Shown here one piece after another: positions 8,676 to 17,122 of a DNA stretch of 64,000 nt (its first letter is position 1; each line of letters opens with the position of its first letter). Below the pieces are notes generated by a model that had not been told where the DNA came from, made no database searches, and saw only the letters and a program-made list of their open reading frames with translations. Source of the DNA: Anoxybacillus tengchongensis (GTDB taxonomy: Bacteria > Bacillota > Bacilli > Bacillales > Anoxybacillaceae); the NCBI RefSeq assembly GCF_014201585.1, contig NZ_JACHES010000006.1, forward strand, positions 1 through 64,000, read 5' to 3'. The position numbers and the translations under genes are program-made.

Positions 8676-9551
8676 ATGCTACAAATAAAACGATTATCGG
8701 AATGTACGTTAGAAGAAGCGGTACGTGCTTGGAACGCTGGATTTGAAGGGTATTATTTTCCGATTCAACTGACGATAGAAAGCTTTTTGCATCGATTGGT
8801 AGGGGAAGAGCTTTCTCCTTTGTTATCTATTATTGCTTTTCAACATGGGGAACCCGTTGGAATCGTGCTAAACGGCATTCGTGAATTTCAAGAAACTTTA
8901 ATGGCTTGGAACGGAGGCACAGGAGTAGCGCCTGCATTTCGAAAAACAGGGGTTGGAAAAGCGCTCATGGAAGCAACACTTAACATATACCAACAGGCAG
9001 GCGTCGAGCTTGCGACATTGGAAGCGATTAGCGAAAACGAGCGAGCCATTTCGTTATATAAAAAGTTAGGATACGACATCGTGGATGAACTCGAATATTT
9101 GCAGTTTCAAAAAGCGATGCCACATTTACTAGACGCCGAACCATTTCAAGTGGAGGTCACTATTCCACAACAAGTAAGCCATCTTTCGTTTTATAAAGGG
9201 CTACATCCGTGGCAAACGCAATGGCAAAGCGCCAAAAATGGCGAAGCACTTCTTGTAAAAGACGAACGGGGATGCGACATCGGTTACGCATATTATCGCC
9301 GCGTTTTTGATCAGAAAGGCAAGCATGAAAAAACGATTTTATTTCAGTGCGAAGCTTCCCCCGAAAGAAACGACAAAGAACATATCCTTCGGCTTTTGCT
9401 TACAAAAGTGTTTAGTAATTGTCCAGACGAGATCGTGAAAGTAGTAGCAAACATACCGATTACTTATTCGTCGCCCACCTACTCACTTTTAAAAGAAATC
9501 GGCTTTCAAACAACCGTCAAACAAGTGTGGATGCAGAAACGGATGAGATAA
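8676..9551 (+). CDS. GNAT-family N-acetyltransferase
   Basis: A 291-residue protein. The first about 150 residues form a GNAT fold with an acetyl-CoA site (GVAPAFRKTGVGKALMEA) and the downstream NERAISLYKKLGY segment. The second half is a degenerate or unassigned domain. The acceptor is unknown. It ends at a strong bidirectional terminator shared with the VOC gene. Confidence 0.8.
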   Translation: MLQIKRLSECTLEEAVRAWNAGFEGYYFPIQLTIESFLHRLVGEELSPLLSIIAFQHGEPVGIVLNGIREFQETLMAWNGGTGVAPAFRKTGVGKALMEATLNIYQQAGVELATLEAISENERAISLYKKLGYDIVDELEYLQFQKAMPHLLDAEPFQVEVTIPQQVSHLSFYKGLHPWQTQWQSAKNGEALLVKDERGCDIGYAYYRRVFDQKGKHEKTILFQCEASPERNDKEHILRLLLTKVFSNCPDEIVKVVANIPITYSSPTYSLLKEIGFQTTVKQVWMQKRMR

Positions 9552-9584
9552 AAAAGCTGTTGGAACAAGCCCAACAGCTTTTTT
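9550..9584. terminator. Bidirectional terminator
   Basis: AAAAAAGCTGTTGG pairs with CCAACAGCTTTTTT around an 8-base loop, between the convergent GNAT and VOC genes. Confidence 0.9.
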
Positions 9585-9587
9585 CGT

Positions 9588-9962
9588 CTAGCCAAGCGAA
9601 AGTTGCCATGATACTCCATATTGGTCTTCCACCCAGGCGAATTTCTTGCTAAATGGATAGGAACCTAGGGGCACGAGCACTTTTCCTGATTGAGAGAGCC
9701 GTTCAAAAACACGGTCAATTTCTTCTTCCGTATCACACGTGACACATAGCGACATCGCAGGCGTAAACTCATGATGGTCAATGTGATTATCAATCGCCAT
9801 TAACCGTTGCCCTTTTAATCGAAACGTTGCGTGAAACATTATTCCGTTTTCTTGAGGCACAATTTGTTCGATTTCCGCTGGAGAAAAAACGGACGTATAA
9901 AAACGAATCGCTTCTTCTGCCTGCCCTGAAAACATAAGACATGTCACAATTTTTTGATCCAT
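9588..9962 (-). CDS. VOC-family (PhnB-like) protein
   Basis: A 124-residue vicinal-oxygen-chelate/glyoxalase-like protein of the PhnB / 3-demethylubiquinone-methyltransferase-like subfamily. Visible features are KIVTCLMFSGQAEEAIRFY at the start and the C-terminal WVEDQYGVSWQL. The chemistry of bacterial members is mostly undefined. It is divergent from merR but has its own upstream region, so it is probably unrelated to mercury resistance. Confidence 0.8.
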   Translation of the reverse strand: MDQKIVTCLMFSGQAEEAIRFYTSVFSPAEIEQIVPQENGIMFHATFRLKGQRLMAIDNHIDHHEFTPAMSLCVTCDTEEEIDRVFERLSQSGKVLVPLGSYPFSKKFAWVEDQYGVSWQLSLG

Positions 9963-10047
9963 AAGCCCACTCCTTTATGACGAACGAATGTATGTTCTTA
10001 TGTCTGATTATCTCGAACTTTTCATCTGTTGTCAATAGTTTACTCTC

Positions 10048-10079
10048 TTGACTACGTACTATAGTCCAAGGTTTATACT
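10048..10079 (+). promoter_or_regulatory. mer promoter and MerR operator
   Basis: TTGACT (10048-10053) and TATACT (10074-10079) are separated by 20 bases, the over-long spacing typical of MerR-activated promoters. The spacer contains a dyad: CTTGACT on the left and AGTCCAAG on the right, around the palindrome ACTATAGT (10058-10065). Confidence 0.85.
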
Positions 10080-10098
10080 TGAGTAGGAGGGGATTCAT

Positions 10099-10497
10099 AT
10101 GTATCGAATTAGCGAGCTAGCAAAACAATGTGGAGTGAATAAAGAAACGATCCGCTATTATGAGCGCAGGAAGTTGCTTTTGCCACCTGCTCGCACAGAA
10201 GCAGGATATCGCTTATATTCAGAAAAAGAAGTGAACCGCATCCAATTCATTAAACGTCTGCAACAGCTCGGATTTTCGTTAACAGAAATTCATCAACTGC
10301 TTGGCGTTGTCGATCAAGATAAAGAAAGATGTGCAAATATGTATGAGTTTGTATCGAAAAAACGAAACCAATTGCAAAGGCAAATCAAAGACTTGCAGCG
10401 AATGGAACGAGTGCTACAAGACTTACAACATCGATGCCCGGACGAAAAAGCATTATATGAGTGCCCGATTATTGAGTCATTGATTGAGGAGGAATGA
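10099..10497 (+). CDS. merR: Mercury-responsive MerR regulator
   Basis: A 132-residue MerR activator/repressor. The helix-turn-helix [26 protein letters not shown] is followed by a long dimerisation helix. Three cysteines match the Hg(II) site of Bacillus MerR: RCANM (about residue 80), HRCPD (about 114) and ECPII (about 123). It binds the 20-base-spaced promoter directly upstream and so controls itself and merA. Its stop overlaps an ATG, but merA more likely starts at 10503. Confidence 0.93.
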   Translation: MYRISELAKQCGVNKETIRYYERRKLLLPPARTEAGYRLYSEKEVNRIQFIKRLQQLGFSLTEIHQLLGVVDQDKERCANMYEFVSKKRNQLQRQIKDLQRMERVLQDLQHRCPDEKALYECPIIESLIEEE

Positions 10498-10502
10498 GTA
10501 CC

Positions 10503-12113
10503 ATGAAAACGTATACGATGCATATCAAAGGGATGACGTGTCCAAGCTGTGCAAAACACATTGCTTCTATTCTTGAACAAATGGGCGCAAAACACATTCA
10601 TGTTAGTTTTCGCCGCGGGGAAGCGGTATGTAAACTTTCTCCTACTCATATAGAAGCGGCAAAACAAGCCATAGCGGCAGCTGGTTACGAACCAATAGAA
10701 GCAGTGGAAAAAGCAGAGGAAACATATGACTACATCATCATCGGCTCCGGCGCGGCCGCTTTTGCCTCGGCGATCGAGGCAAGAAAATATGGCGCAAAAG
10801 TAGCGATGATCGAACGAGGAACGGTAGGAGGGACATGCGTAAATATCGGTTGTGTACCTTCGAAAACGCTGCTCCGGGCAGGGGAAATTAACTTCCTTGC
10901 GAAAAATCCTCCGTTCGCTGGGCTGCATACGTCTGCAGGAGATGTGAATTTAGCCGCATTAATCGAGCAAAAAAATGAATTAGTCCAATACTTACGCCAA
11001 ACGAAATATGTAAATCTCATCGACGAATACGGATTTACGCTTATTCAAGGGGAAGCGGCATTTGTCGACGAAAACACAGTAGAAGTCAATGGGAAAAAAT
11101 TATCAGCGGGCCGCTTCCTTATTGCCACAGGTGCTTCTTCGGCCATCCCGAATATCCCTGGACTTGCGGATGTGGATTACGTGACAAGCACGACGCTACT
11201 CGAACGAAAAGAAGTACCGAAACGACTAGCGGTCATCGGTTCTGGTTATATTGGTATCGAACTTGGGCAACTGTTTCATCGTTTTGGTTCTGACGTTACG
11301 TTGATGCAACGAAGCCAACGGCTATTAAAAACGTACGATCGAGAAATCTCCGAAGCAATGACAGAAGCGCTCACGAATCAAGGCATCCGCCTTCTCACAG
11401 GAGTGTCCTTTGAACGCATTGAACAAGACGGAAATGTGAAAAAAATATATATCGAAATCGATGGAAAAAAACAAGTAGTCGAAGCGGATGAGTTGCTCAT
11501 TGCTACTGGGAGAACACCGAATGCTAAGGCGTTGCGTTTGGAAGCAGCTGGAGTGAAAACCGGTTCACGTGGTGAAATTATTGTCAATGATTATTTACAA
11601 ACGACAAATTCGCATATTTACGCGGCAGGGGATGTCACGCTTGGTCCACAATTTGTTTATGTCGCCGCATACGAAGGAATGATCGCCGCAACAAACGCGA
11701 TTGGCGGACAAAAGAAAAAAATTCAGCTTGACACCATCCCAGCTGTTACGTTTAGTTCTCCAGCGGTCGCCACGGTAGGGCTAACGGAACAGCAAGCAAA
11801 AGAAAGCGGATACGAAGTAAAAACGTCTGTTTTACCGTTAGAAGCTGTCCCACGAGCAATTGTGAATCACGAAACGACCGGTGTTTTTAAATTAGTCGCG
11901 GATGCAAAAACAGGGAAATTATTAGGCGCTCACGTGGTGGCAGAACATGCAGGGGAAGTCATTTATACAGCGACACTCGCAGTCAAATTCGGCTTAACTA
12001 TCGACGACCTTCGTGAAACGCTTGCTCCGTATGTAACGATGGCAGAAGGATTAAAACTCGCAGCGTTAACGTTTGACCAAGATGTCGGAAAATTATCTTG
12101 TTGCGCAGGATAA
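10503..12113 (+). CDS. merA: Mercuric reductase MerA
   Basis: FAD-dependent NADPH reductase converting Hg(II) to volatile Hg(0). The 536-residue protein has an N-terminal heavy-metal domain (GMTCPSC, Cys 13 and 16), the FAD motif [13 protein letters not shown], the redox pair [16 protein letters not shown], the NADPH motif [10 protein letters not shown], and the C-terminal substrate cysteines LSCCAG. ATG 10503 is preferred because GGAGG (10488-10492) is too close to the ATG overlapping merR. No merT, merP or merB gene is present, so this is a minimal merRA unit. Confidence 0.95.
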   Translation: MKTYTMHIKGMTCPSCAKHIASILEQMGAKHIHVSFRRGEAVCKLSPTHIEAAKQAIAAAGYEPIEAVEKAEETYDYIIIGSGAAAFASAIEARKYGAKVAMIERGTVGGTCVNIGCVPSKTLLRAGEINFLAKNPPFAGLHTSAGDVNLAALIEQKNELVQYLRQTKYVNLIDEYGFTLIQGEAAFVDENTVEVNGKKLSAGRFLIATGASSAIPNIPGLADVDYVTSTTLLERKEVPKRLAVIGSGYIGIELGQLFHRFGSDVTLMQRSQRLLKTYDREISEAMTEALTNQGIRLLTGVSFERIEQDGNVKKIYIEIDGKKQVVEADELLIATGRTPNAKALRLEAAGVKTGSRGEIIVNDYLQTTNSHIYAAGDVTLGPQFVYVAAYEGMIAATNAIGGQKKKIQLDTIPAVTFSSPAVATVGLTEQQAKESGYEVKTSVLPLEAVPRAIVNHETTGVFKLVADAKTGKLLGAHVVAEHAGEVIYTATLAVKFGLTIDDLRETLAPYVTMAEGLKLAALTFDQDVGKLSCCAG

Positions 12114-12140
12114 GCCACTTCCAGATGGAAGCGGCTTTAC
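12112..12140 (+). terminator. Terminator of mer operon
   Basis: AAGCCACTTCC/GGAAGCGGCTT with a four-base loop, followed by a T-rich tract. It overlaps the stop codons of both convergent genes. Confidence 0.75.
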
Positions 12141-14221
12141 TTTTCTTTCTTATTTAACGCTTGCTTTAACAAATCACCTAAACTCGTGCCAAACGAATCA
12201 TTGTCAGCACTATATTTTTTCAGTAACGCTCGTTCCTTATATCCGAGTTTCGCTTTTTTCTGTTCTTCGGCTTTTTCGATGACATTACAAGGGCGGCATT
12301 GAAAGTAGACACCTGCTTTTCCTTCATGAATTTCCATCCGCTTTTTACATTGTGGACAGCGTCGGTTAGAAAGCTTTGGATCTTTTCGTTTTCGGAATCG
12401 GCATGCCATATTCGAGCATACGAGCATGCGTCCTTCCTTTGTCGACCGTTCTTTTAAAAACGACCCGCACTCTGGACACATCGAGCCAGTTAAATTATGA
12501 GCGCGATACGTTCGTTCACTTCGTTTTATTTCCGCTACCAACCGCTCCGTTTGCTTGCGGATGTTTTGAAGGAAAGCTTTCGGGTCACCGTTTCCGCGGG
12601 CGATTGCTTCTAATTCTTTTTCCCACTTTGCCGTCAACTGTGGCGATTTTAATTCCTCATTTACAAGTTCAATTAATTGTTTTCCTTTCAGTGTCGGATA
12701 AAACCGCCCGTTTTTTCGCTCGACTGCTTCTGTTTCGACGAGGCGTTCAATAATGTCGGCGCGCGTCGCTGGTGTACCTAGCCCGTATTTTTCCATTTGT
12801 GACAAAAGATCGGCTTCCGAGTAGCGAAGGGGAGGTTCTGTTAGCGCCTCTTTTTTCTCTAACCGAACAGAAACCGTTTGCCCTTTCGTAAAAGTAGGGA
12901 AAGCCTCTTTCTCCTCTTGCTTTTCTAAAACGCGACGAAACCCTGCGTTCACTACTCGTGTGTCGCGTGCGACAAATGCTTCGTTAGCGATATCAAAAAC
13001 AACATGAATCGTTTCGTATTCGCAAGCTGGATAAAAAAGAGCTAAAAAGCGACGAGCAATTAAGTCATATAGTTTTCGTTCATCGGCAGAAAGCTTATCG
13101 ATATCAAGTCGCTCTTCCGTCGGAATAATCGCATGATGGTCTGTTACTTTTTCATTATCAAATACCCGTCGAGCTACTACCTTCCCTTTGTGTTTTAAAA
13201 GCGGAGCAATTTCGTCTACATCCCCAGATTTCATTGCCTCTAGTCGATCAAACATCGTGTTTTCCATATCGATCGTTAAGTAGCGCGAATCGGTGCGCGG
13301 ATAGGTGACGAGTTTATGCTGCTCATATAGCCGTTGTAACACGCTTAACGTTTTTTTCGCGGAAAAGCCAAATCGCTTGTTTGCTTCCTGCTGTAATTCG
13401 GTTAAGTCGTAAGGGAGTGGTTGCGCTTCTTTTTTTGCTTTTCGTTCGACAGAAATAACGGTTGCTTGCTTGTTTTTTAGTTTTTCATATAGCTGTTCCG
13501 CTGTTTCTTTCGAAAATATTCGCTTTTCTCCGTTTCGCTCTAAAGTGGCGGCCACAGATCCAATGTTCGCATGAATGGTCCAATATGGCACCGGTTTAAA
13601 CGACTGAATTTCTTTTTCCCGCTCCATTATCATCGCAAGCGTCGGCGTTTGGACACGACCTGCGGAAAGGGGTTCATTGTATTTGGTCGTTAACGCTCTC
13701 GTCACATTTAATCCAATCAGCCAATCTGCTTCTGCACGGCAAACAGCTGATTCATATAAGCGATCAAATTGTTTTCCTGGTTTTAAATGTTGAAACCCGT
13801 CGCGAATCGCTTGATCGGTTTGAGACGAAATCCAAAGGCGAAGGAGCGGTTTTTTCCATTGGATATTTTTTAAAATCCACCGTGCGACGAGTTCGCCTTC
13901 CCGTCCAGCGTCGGTAGCGATGATGCAGTTTTTAATGTCTTGTCGTTTTGCTAGTGCTTCGATAGCGCGAAATTGATGGCTTGTTTGTCGAATGATGTTG
14001 AGGCCCATTTTTTCTGGGATAATCGGCAAATCTTCTATTCGCCACGTTTTATATGCTTGGTTATAATGCTCTGGCATTTTCAGCTCAATCAAATGACCAA
14101 GCGCCCATGTGACGATATATTTCGGTCCTTCAAAGTAATGTTTATGTTGCTCCCGACAGCCCAGCACGCGAGCAATTTCCCTTGCCACGCTCGGCTTTTC
14201 GGCAAGAACGAGTGATTTCAT
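12137..14221 (-). CDS. topB: DNA topoisomerase III
   Basis: Type IA topoisomerase, 694 residues, for decatenation and relaxation of single-stranded or hemicatenated DNA. The N-terminal Toprim domain has LVLAEKPSVAREIARVLG with the catalytic acidic motif in ATDAGREGEL. The active-site tyrosine lies in VTYPRTDSRYL (about residue 310). The C-terminus has two zinc-ribbon-like cysteine sets (CPECGSF...CSNMAC and CPQCKK...CRPC). ATG 14221 follows AGGAGGAAAA; the longer open frame is not used. It lies 0.6 kb from the dif site, which fits a terminus-proximal decatenase, though that is only context. Confidence 0.95.
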   Translation of the reverse strand: MKSLVLAEKPSVAREIARVLGCREQHKHYFEGPKYIVTWALGHLIELKMPEHYNQAYKTWRIEDLPIIPEKMGLNIIRQTSHQFRAIEALAKRQDIKNCIIATDAGREGELVARWILKNIQWKKPLLRLWISSQTDQAIRDGFQHLKPGKQFDRLYESAVCRAEADWLIGLNVTRALTTKYNEPLSAGRVQTPTLAMIMEREKEIQSFKPVPYWTIHANIGSVAATLERNGEKRIFSKETAEQLYEKLKNKQATVISVERKAKKEAQPLPYDLTELQQEANKRFGFSAKKTLSVLQRLYEQHKLVTYPRTDSRYLTIDMENTMFDRLEAMKSGDVDEIAPLLKHKGKVVARRVFDNEKVTDHHAIIPTEERLDIDKLSADERKLYDLIARRFLALFYPACEYETIHVVFDIANEAFVARDTRVVNAGFRRVLEKQEEKEAFPTFTKGQTVSVRLEKKEALTEPPLRYSEADLLSQMEKYGLGTPATRADIIERLVETEAVERKNGRFYPTLKGKQLIELVNEELKSPQLTAKWEKELEAIARGNGDPKAFLQNIRKQTERLVAEIKRSERTYRAHNLTGSMCPECGSFLKERSTKEGRMLVCSNMACRFRKRKDPKLSNRRCPQCKKRMEIHEGKAGVYFQCRPCNVIEKAEEQKKAKLGYKERALLKKYSADNDSFGTSLGDLLKQALNKKEK

Positions 14222-14359
14222 TTTATATTTTCCTCCTAAACACAAGACTACTTGTTCAGTATAGCGGAAAGGGGAGAGGTTTGAAAATAAGAAAAGAACA
14301 TGCACCCATTCATTAATGGCTCATACGATAGAATGAGGAAAAACAGGGGGGCTTTCATC

Positions 14360-14773
14360 ATGAATGAACAAAACAATATAAGGTTTATAAAAGACCTTGA
14401 AAAAGCCATTAATGGGGAGTATAGTGCGATTCATTGTTATGCAACATTAGCTAATTTGGCAAAAGAAGAAAATATCAGAAAACAAATTCTTGAAATTCGA
14501 CAGGATGAAATTAAACATTTCCAGCAGTTCGAGTATATTTATATGAGTTTGACCGGAAGACGTCCTCAACCGAAGATGATTGAAAGATGCCCAAATGATT
14601 ATAAAAGCGGACTAGAATTGGCGTTGCAAGACGAACAACAAACCGTCGATTTTTATTTAGAAATGGCAGATTATACAACGAATCCGTATATAAAGAAAGT
14701 ATTTCGCCGTGCAGCGGCTGATGAACAAAATCACGCCGTTTGGTTTTTATACTATTTTTCCAAAGCTGAATAA
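14360..14773 (+). CDS. Ferritin-like/rubrerythrin-family protein (YhjR-like)
   Basis: A 137-residue ferritin-like four-helix protein. Di-iron ligand motifs are visible: NGEYSAIHCY in helix 1, IRQDEIKHF in helix 2, LQDEQQTVDFY in helix 3 and AADEQNHAVWF in helix 4. There is no C-terminal rubredoxin domain. B. subtilis YhjR is of this type; its role (iron or peroxide handling, possibly in spores) is not established. ATG 14360 follows ACAGGGGGG. Confidence 0.8.
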   Translation: MNEQNNIRFIKDLEKAINGEYSAIHCYATLANLAKEENIRKQILEIRQDEIKHFQQFEYIYMSLTGRRPQPKMIERCPNDYKSGLELALQDEQQTVDFYLEMADYTTNPYIKKVFRRAAADEQNHAVWFLYYFSKAE

Positions 14774-14778
14774 CAAGA

Positions 14779-14803
14779 GGGCAGAATAAAACCTGCCTTT
14801 TTT
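14779..14803 (+). terminator. Terminator of ferritin-like gene
   Basis: Short stem GGCAG/CTGCC followed by six T. Confidence 0.65.
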
Positions 14804-14817
14804 CATGTTCATTTTTA

Positions 14818-14849
<32 letters not shown>

Positions 14850-15006
14850 CAAAACGAATCTCATAAAATAAGTAAACTTTTATTTTTGAGACATAAGAAA
14901 AAATATAAACCGCGGCTGTTTATCAATATGTTAGCAACCCAGCTGCGGTGTATCATGATGAAACAAACACTAGATGATCCGTCCTTTCTTATGCCTCTTA
15001 TGTCGC

Positions 15007-15201
15007 CTATGCAATATCTTCATTACAATAGCGAACACCTTTGTACTGAACGCGGATCGGGATTTGTTTTTCATGTTCATATTGGCGACATAATTTTTTC
15101 GCTTTTATACACGCATCCATCATTCCATTTGCAATAATAACTTCTTCCCATAAGACTGGTTGTTGATGGTGTGTGCTAAAAATGAAAATGTACTGTTTCA
15201 T
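15007..15201 (-). CDS. Conserved-looking small hypothetical protein
   Basis: 64 residues starting MKQYIFIFSTHHQQPVLW, with no recognised domain. It is probably soluble with a beta-strand start (YIFIFST) followed by an alpha-helix rich in lysine, glutamate and cysteine. The ribosome site GGAAGGAGG is six bases from the ATG at 15201, which supports real translation. It is the first minus-strand gene after dif. Confidence 0.55.
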   Translation of the reverse strand: MKQYIFIFSTHHQQPVLWEEVIIANGMMDACIKAKKLCRQYEHEKQIPIRVQYKGVRYCNEDIA

Positions 15202-15340
15202 ACACATCCTCCTTCCATTTTATTATTTCTTACTTATATATCTTATATATCCATTTCGTTTATTATTATAATGCAGATCTGTATTACAAAAAAGCTTGAA
15301 ACTGTTACAATATTGTAAACTTTTACAATGCAGTTTGTAA

Positions 15341-15376
15341 AAAAACAAGCCTAAAAGATCTTTTAGGCTTGTTTTT
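15341..15376. terminator. Perfect 36-base palindromic terminator
   Basis: A perfect inverted repeat with arms AAAAACAAGCCTAAAAGA and its complement. It serves the symporter gene on the minus strand. Confidence 0.9.
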
Positions 15377-15380
15377 CAAC

Positions 15381-16814
15381 TTATTTACCAACAGCTTTTT
15401 TCACTTGTGCTTCTTGACGAGTCGGCCAGCATTCAACGCCTTTTAATCCTTCGATATCGTCAGCGTAAAACACTGGTTCTTCTCCGCGTTTCCGTTTTGC
15501 CATGTAATCATCAAGTGCTTTAAATGCAATACGACCAAGTAAACCGATCGCTACCAAGTTGGTTAACGCCATAAGCGCCATTGCTAAGTCAGCTAAATCC
15601 CAAACAATTTGCAAGCTAGCAAGCGCTCCGAAAATAACCATTCCAATTGCTAGTACACGGTAAACGAATAATGCTGTTTTTCCTTTGCTAATAAATTCAA
15701 TGTTTGCTTCACCATAGTAATAACTTCCGATAATTGAACTGAAAGCGAACATGAAAATAGCTGCCGATAAGAAAATGCCTGCCCAAGAACCGAAGTGTTC
15801 AGAAAGCGCTGCTTGTGTTAATTCAATTCCCACAAGTTCACCTGTTTTATACGTATCTGATAATAAAATGATAAATGCTGTGGCACTACATACAAGCAAT
15901 GTATCGAAAAATACCCCTAACGCTTGGATAAATCCTTGTTTCGCCGGATGTGATACAGTTGCAGTTGCTGCTGCGTTCGGCGCACTACCCATTCCAGCTT
16001 CATTAGAGAACAATCCGCGTTTTACCCCCATCATAATTGCAGCACCCATACCGCCACCGACAACTTGTTCTAAACCGAAAGCACTTTTGAAAATTAAAGC
16101 AATAACTGTTGGAATTTCAGTAATGTGTGTCACCATCACATACAATGCTAATCCGATGTAGAAAAACGCCATGATCGGAACGATAATTTCAGAGAAACGA
16201 GCAATGCGTGTAACTCCTCCGAAAATAATTACCGCTGTTAATGCCGCTAAAAGGAAAGCGGTTACATAAGGATTCAAGCTAAATGAGTTTTTAAATGCTG
16301 TGGCAATCGTATTACTTTGTACAGCGTTAAAAGTTAATCCAAAGCTAGCGATAATTGTGAAAGCAAAAATCGTGCTCATCCAACGCGCGCCCAATTGTTT
16401 TTCCATATAATATCCTGGGCCACCTTTAAATCCAACATCGCTTTTCACTTTAAAAATTTGTGCTAACGTGCTTTCGACAAACGCGCTCGCCCCACCTAAA
16501 ATCGCAACAAGCCACATCCAAAATACCGCTCCCGGACCACCGATTGCTAGCGCCATGGCAACCCCGGCAACGTTACCTGTTCCGATACGTGTAGCTGCAC
16601 CGATGAAAAACGCTTGAAGTGAAGAAATCTCAGTATTCCCTTTTCCTTCAGGAGATTTTTCTTTTAAAACTCGGAACATTTCTCCAATCAAACGGATTTG
16701 CGCAAATTTTGTCCCGATCGTGAAGTACAAACCGAGACCAAGCAACAAACCGATAATGACATAAGACCAGAGAATGTTGTTTAAAAATCCAACGACTTGA
16801 TTAATGAACTCCAT
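15381..16814 (-). CDS. Alanine/glycine:cation symporter (AGCS) family protein
   Basis: Sodium-coupled amino-acid transporter of 477 residues with about ten membrane segments, in the AlsT/GlnT/YrbD family of Bacillus. Family signatures include ATRIGTGNVAGVAMALAIGGPG and MGVKRGLFSNEAGMGSAP. It takes up alanine, glycine or glutamine; sequence alone does not decide which. It is monocistronic, with its own promoter (16877-16905) and terminator. Confidence 0.92.
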   Translation of the reverse strand: MEFINQVVGFLNNILWSYVIIGLLLGLGLYFTIGTKFAQIRLIGEMFRVLKEKSPEGKGNTEISSLQAFFIGAATRIGTGNVAGVAMALAIGGPGAVFWMWLVAILGGASAFVESTLAQIFKVKSDVGFKGGPGYYMEKQLGARWMSTIFAFTIIASFGLTFNAVQSNTIATAFKNSFSLNPYVTAFLLAALTAVIIFGGVTRIARFSEIIVPIMAFFYIGLALYVMVTHITEIPTVIALIFKSAFGLEQVVGGGMGAAIMMGVKRGLFSNEAGMGSAPNAAATATVSHPAKQGFIQALGVFFDTLLVCSATAFIILLSDTYKTGELVGIELTQAALSEHFGSWAGIFLSAAIFMFAFSSIIGSYYYGEANIEFISKGKTALFVYRVLAIGMVIFGALASLQIVWDLADLAMALMALTNLVAIGLLGRIAFKALDDYMAKRKRGEEPVFYADDIEGLKGVECWPTRQEAQVKKAVGK

Positions 16815-16853
16815 ACACTTCCTCCTTAAAAATAAATAATTAAGATAATTAGT

Positions 16854-16868
16854 AAGATTACTAATCTT
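16854..16868 (-). promoter_or_regulatory. Palindromic operator candidate of symporter gene
   Basis: AAGATTACTAATCTT is a perfect inverted repeat around one central base. It lies just downstream of the -10 box, in a position where a bound repressor would block transcription. The regulator is unknown. Confidence 0.45.
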
Positions 16869-16876
16869 GTAATAGT

Positions 16877-16905
16877 ATTATCTGAAAATTAAAATTATGC
16901 GTCAA
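16877..16905 (-). promoter_or_regulatory. Promoter of AGCS symporter gene
   Basis: On the minus strand, TTGACG (16900-16905) and GATAAT (16877-16882) are separated by exactly 17 bases. Confidence 0.75.
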
Positions 16906-17046
16906 TAGTAAAAAATAGAAAAACTAATACAATTTACAGCGTTAAAGGAACAAAATTGAAATTAAATTATTTTAATATATTATTCAAAAACATATATCAT
17001 AATGATCTCTTTATTTTTTCACATACTATTCAAAGAAAATCTTTTT

Positions 17047-17083
17047 CACAAAAAAATTTTTTGTAAACAAAAATTTTTTTGTG
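17047..17083. repeat. A/T-only inverted repeat
   Basis: Arms CACAAAAAAATTTTT and AAAAATTTTTTTGTG are perfect complements over 15 bases around a 7-base loop. No T-run follows on either side, so it is not an ordinary terminator. Confidence 0.7.
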
Positions 17084-17091
17084 ATTAACAT

Positions 17092-17122
17092 AAAAACACC
17101 CGCTATTTCGCTGGGTGTTTTT
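17092..17122 (-). terminator. Terminator of the VWA gene
   Basis: AAAAACACCC pairs with GGGTGTTTTT across an 11-base loop; on the minus strand it ends in a T-run. Confidence 0.85.

Larger units (their letters stand above)
16815..17121. other. AT-rich intergenic region upstream of the symporter
   Basis: About 300 bases without a gene. It holds the symporter promoter and a 15-base palindrome, a hairpin made almost only of A and T (17047-17083), and the terminator of the VWA gene. Confidence 0.8.

Noticed and set aside
14886-15137. 83-codon plus-strand open frame after dif
   Set aside because: No ribosome site and opposite to the better supported 64-residue minus-strand ORF.
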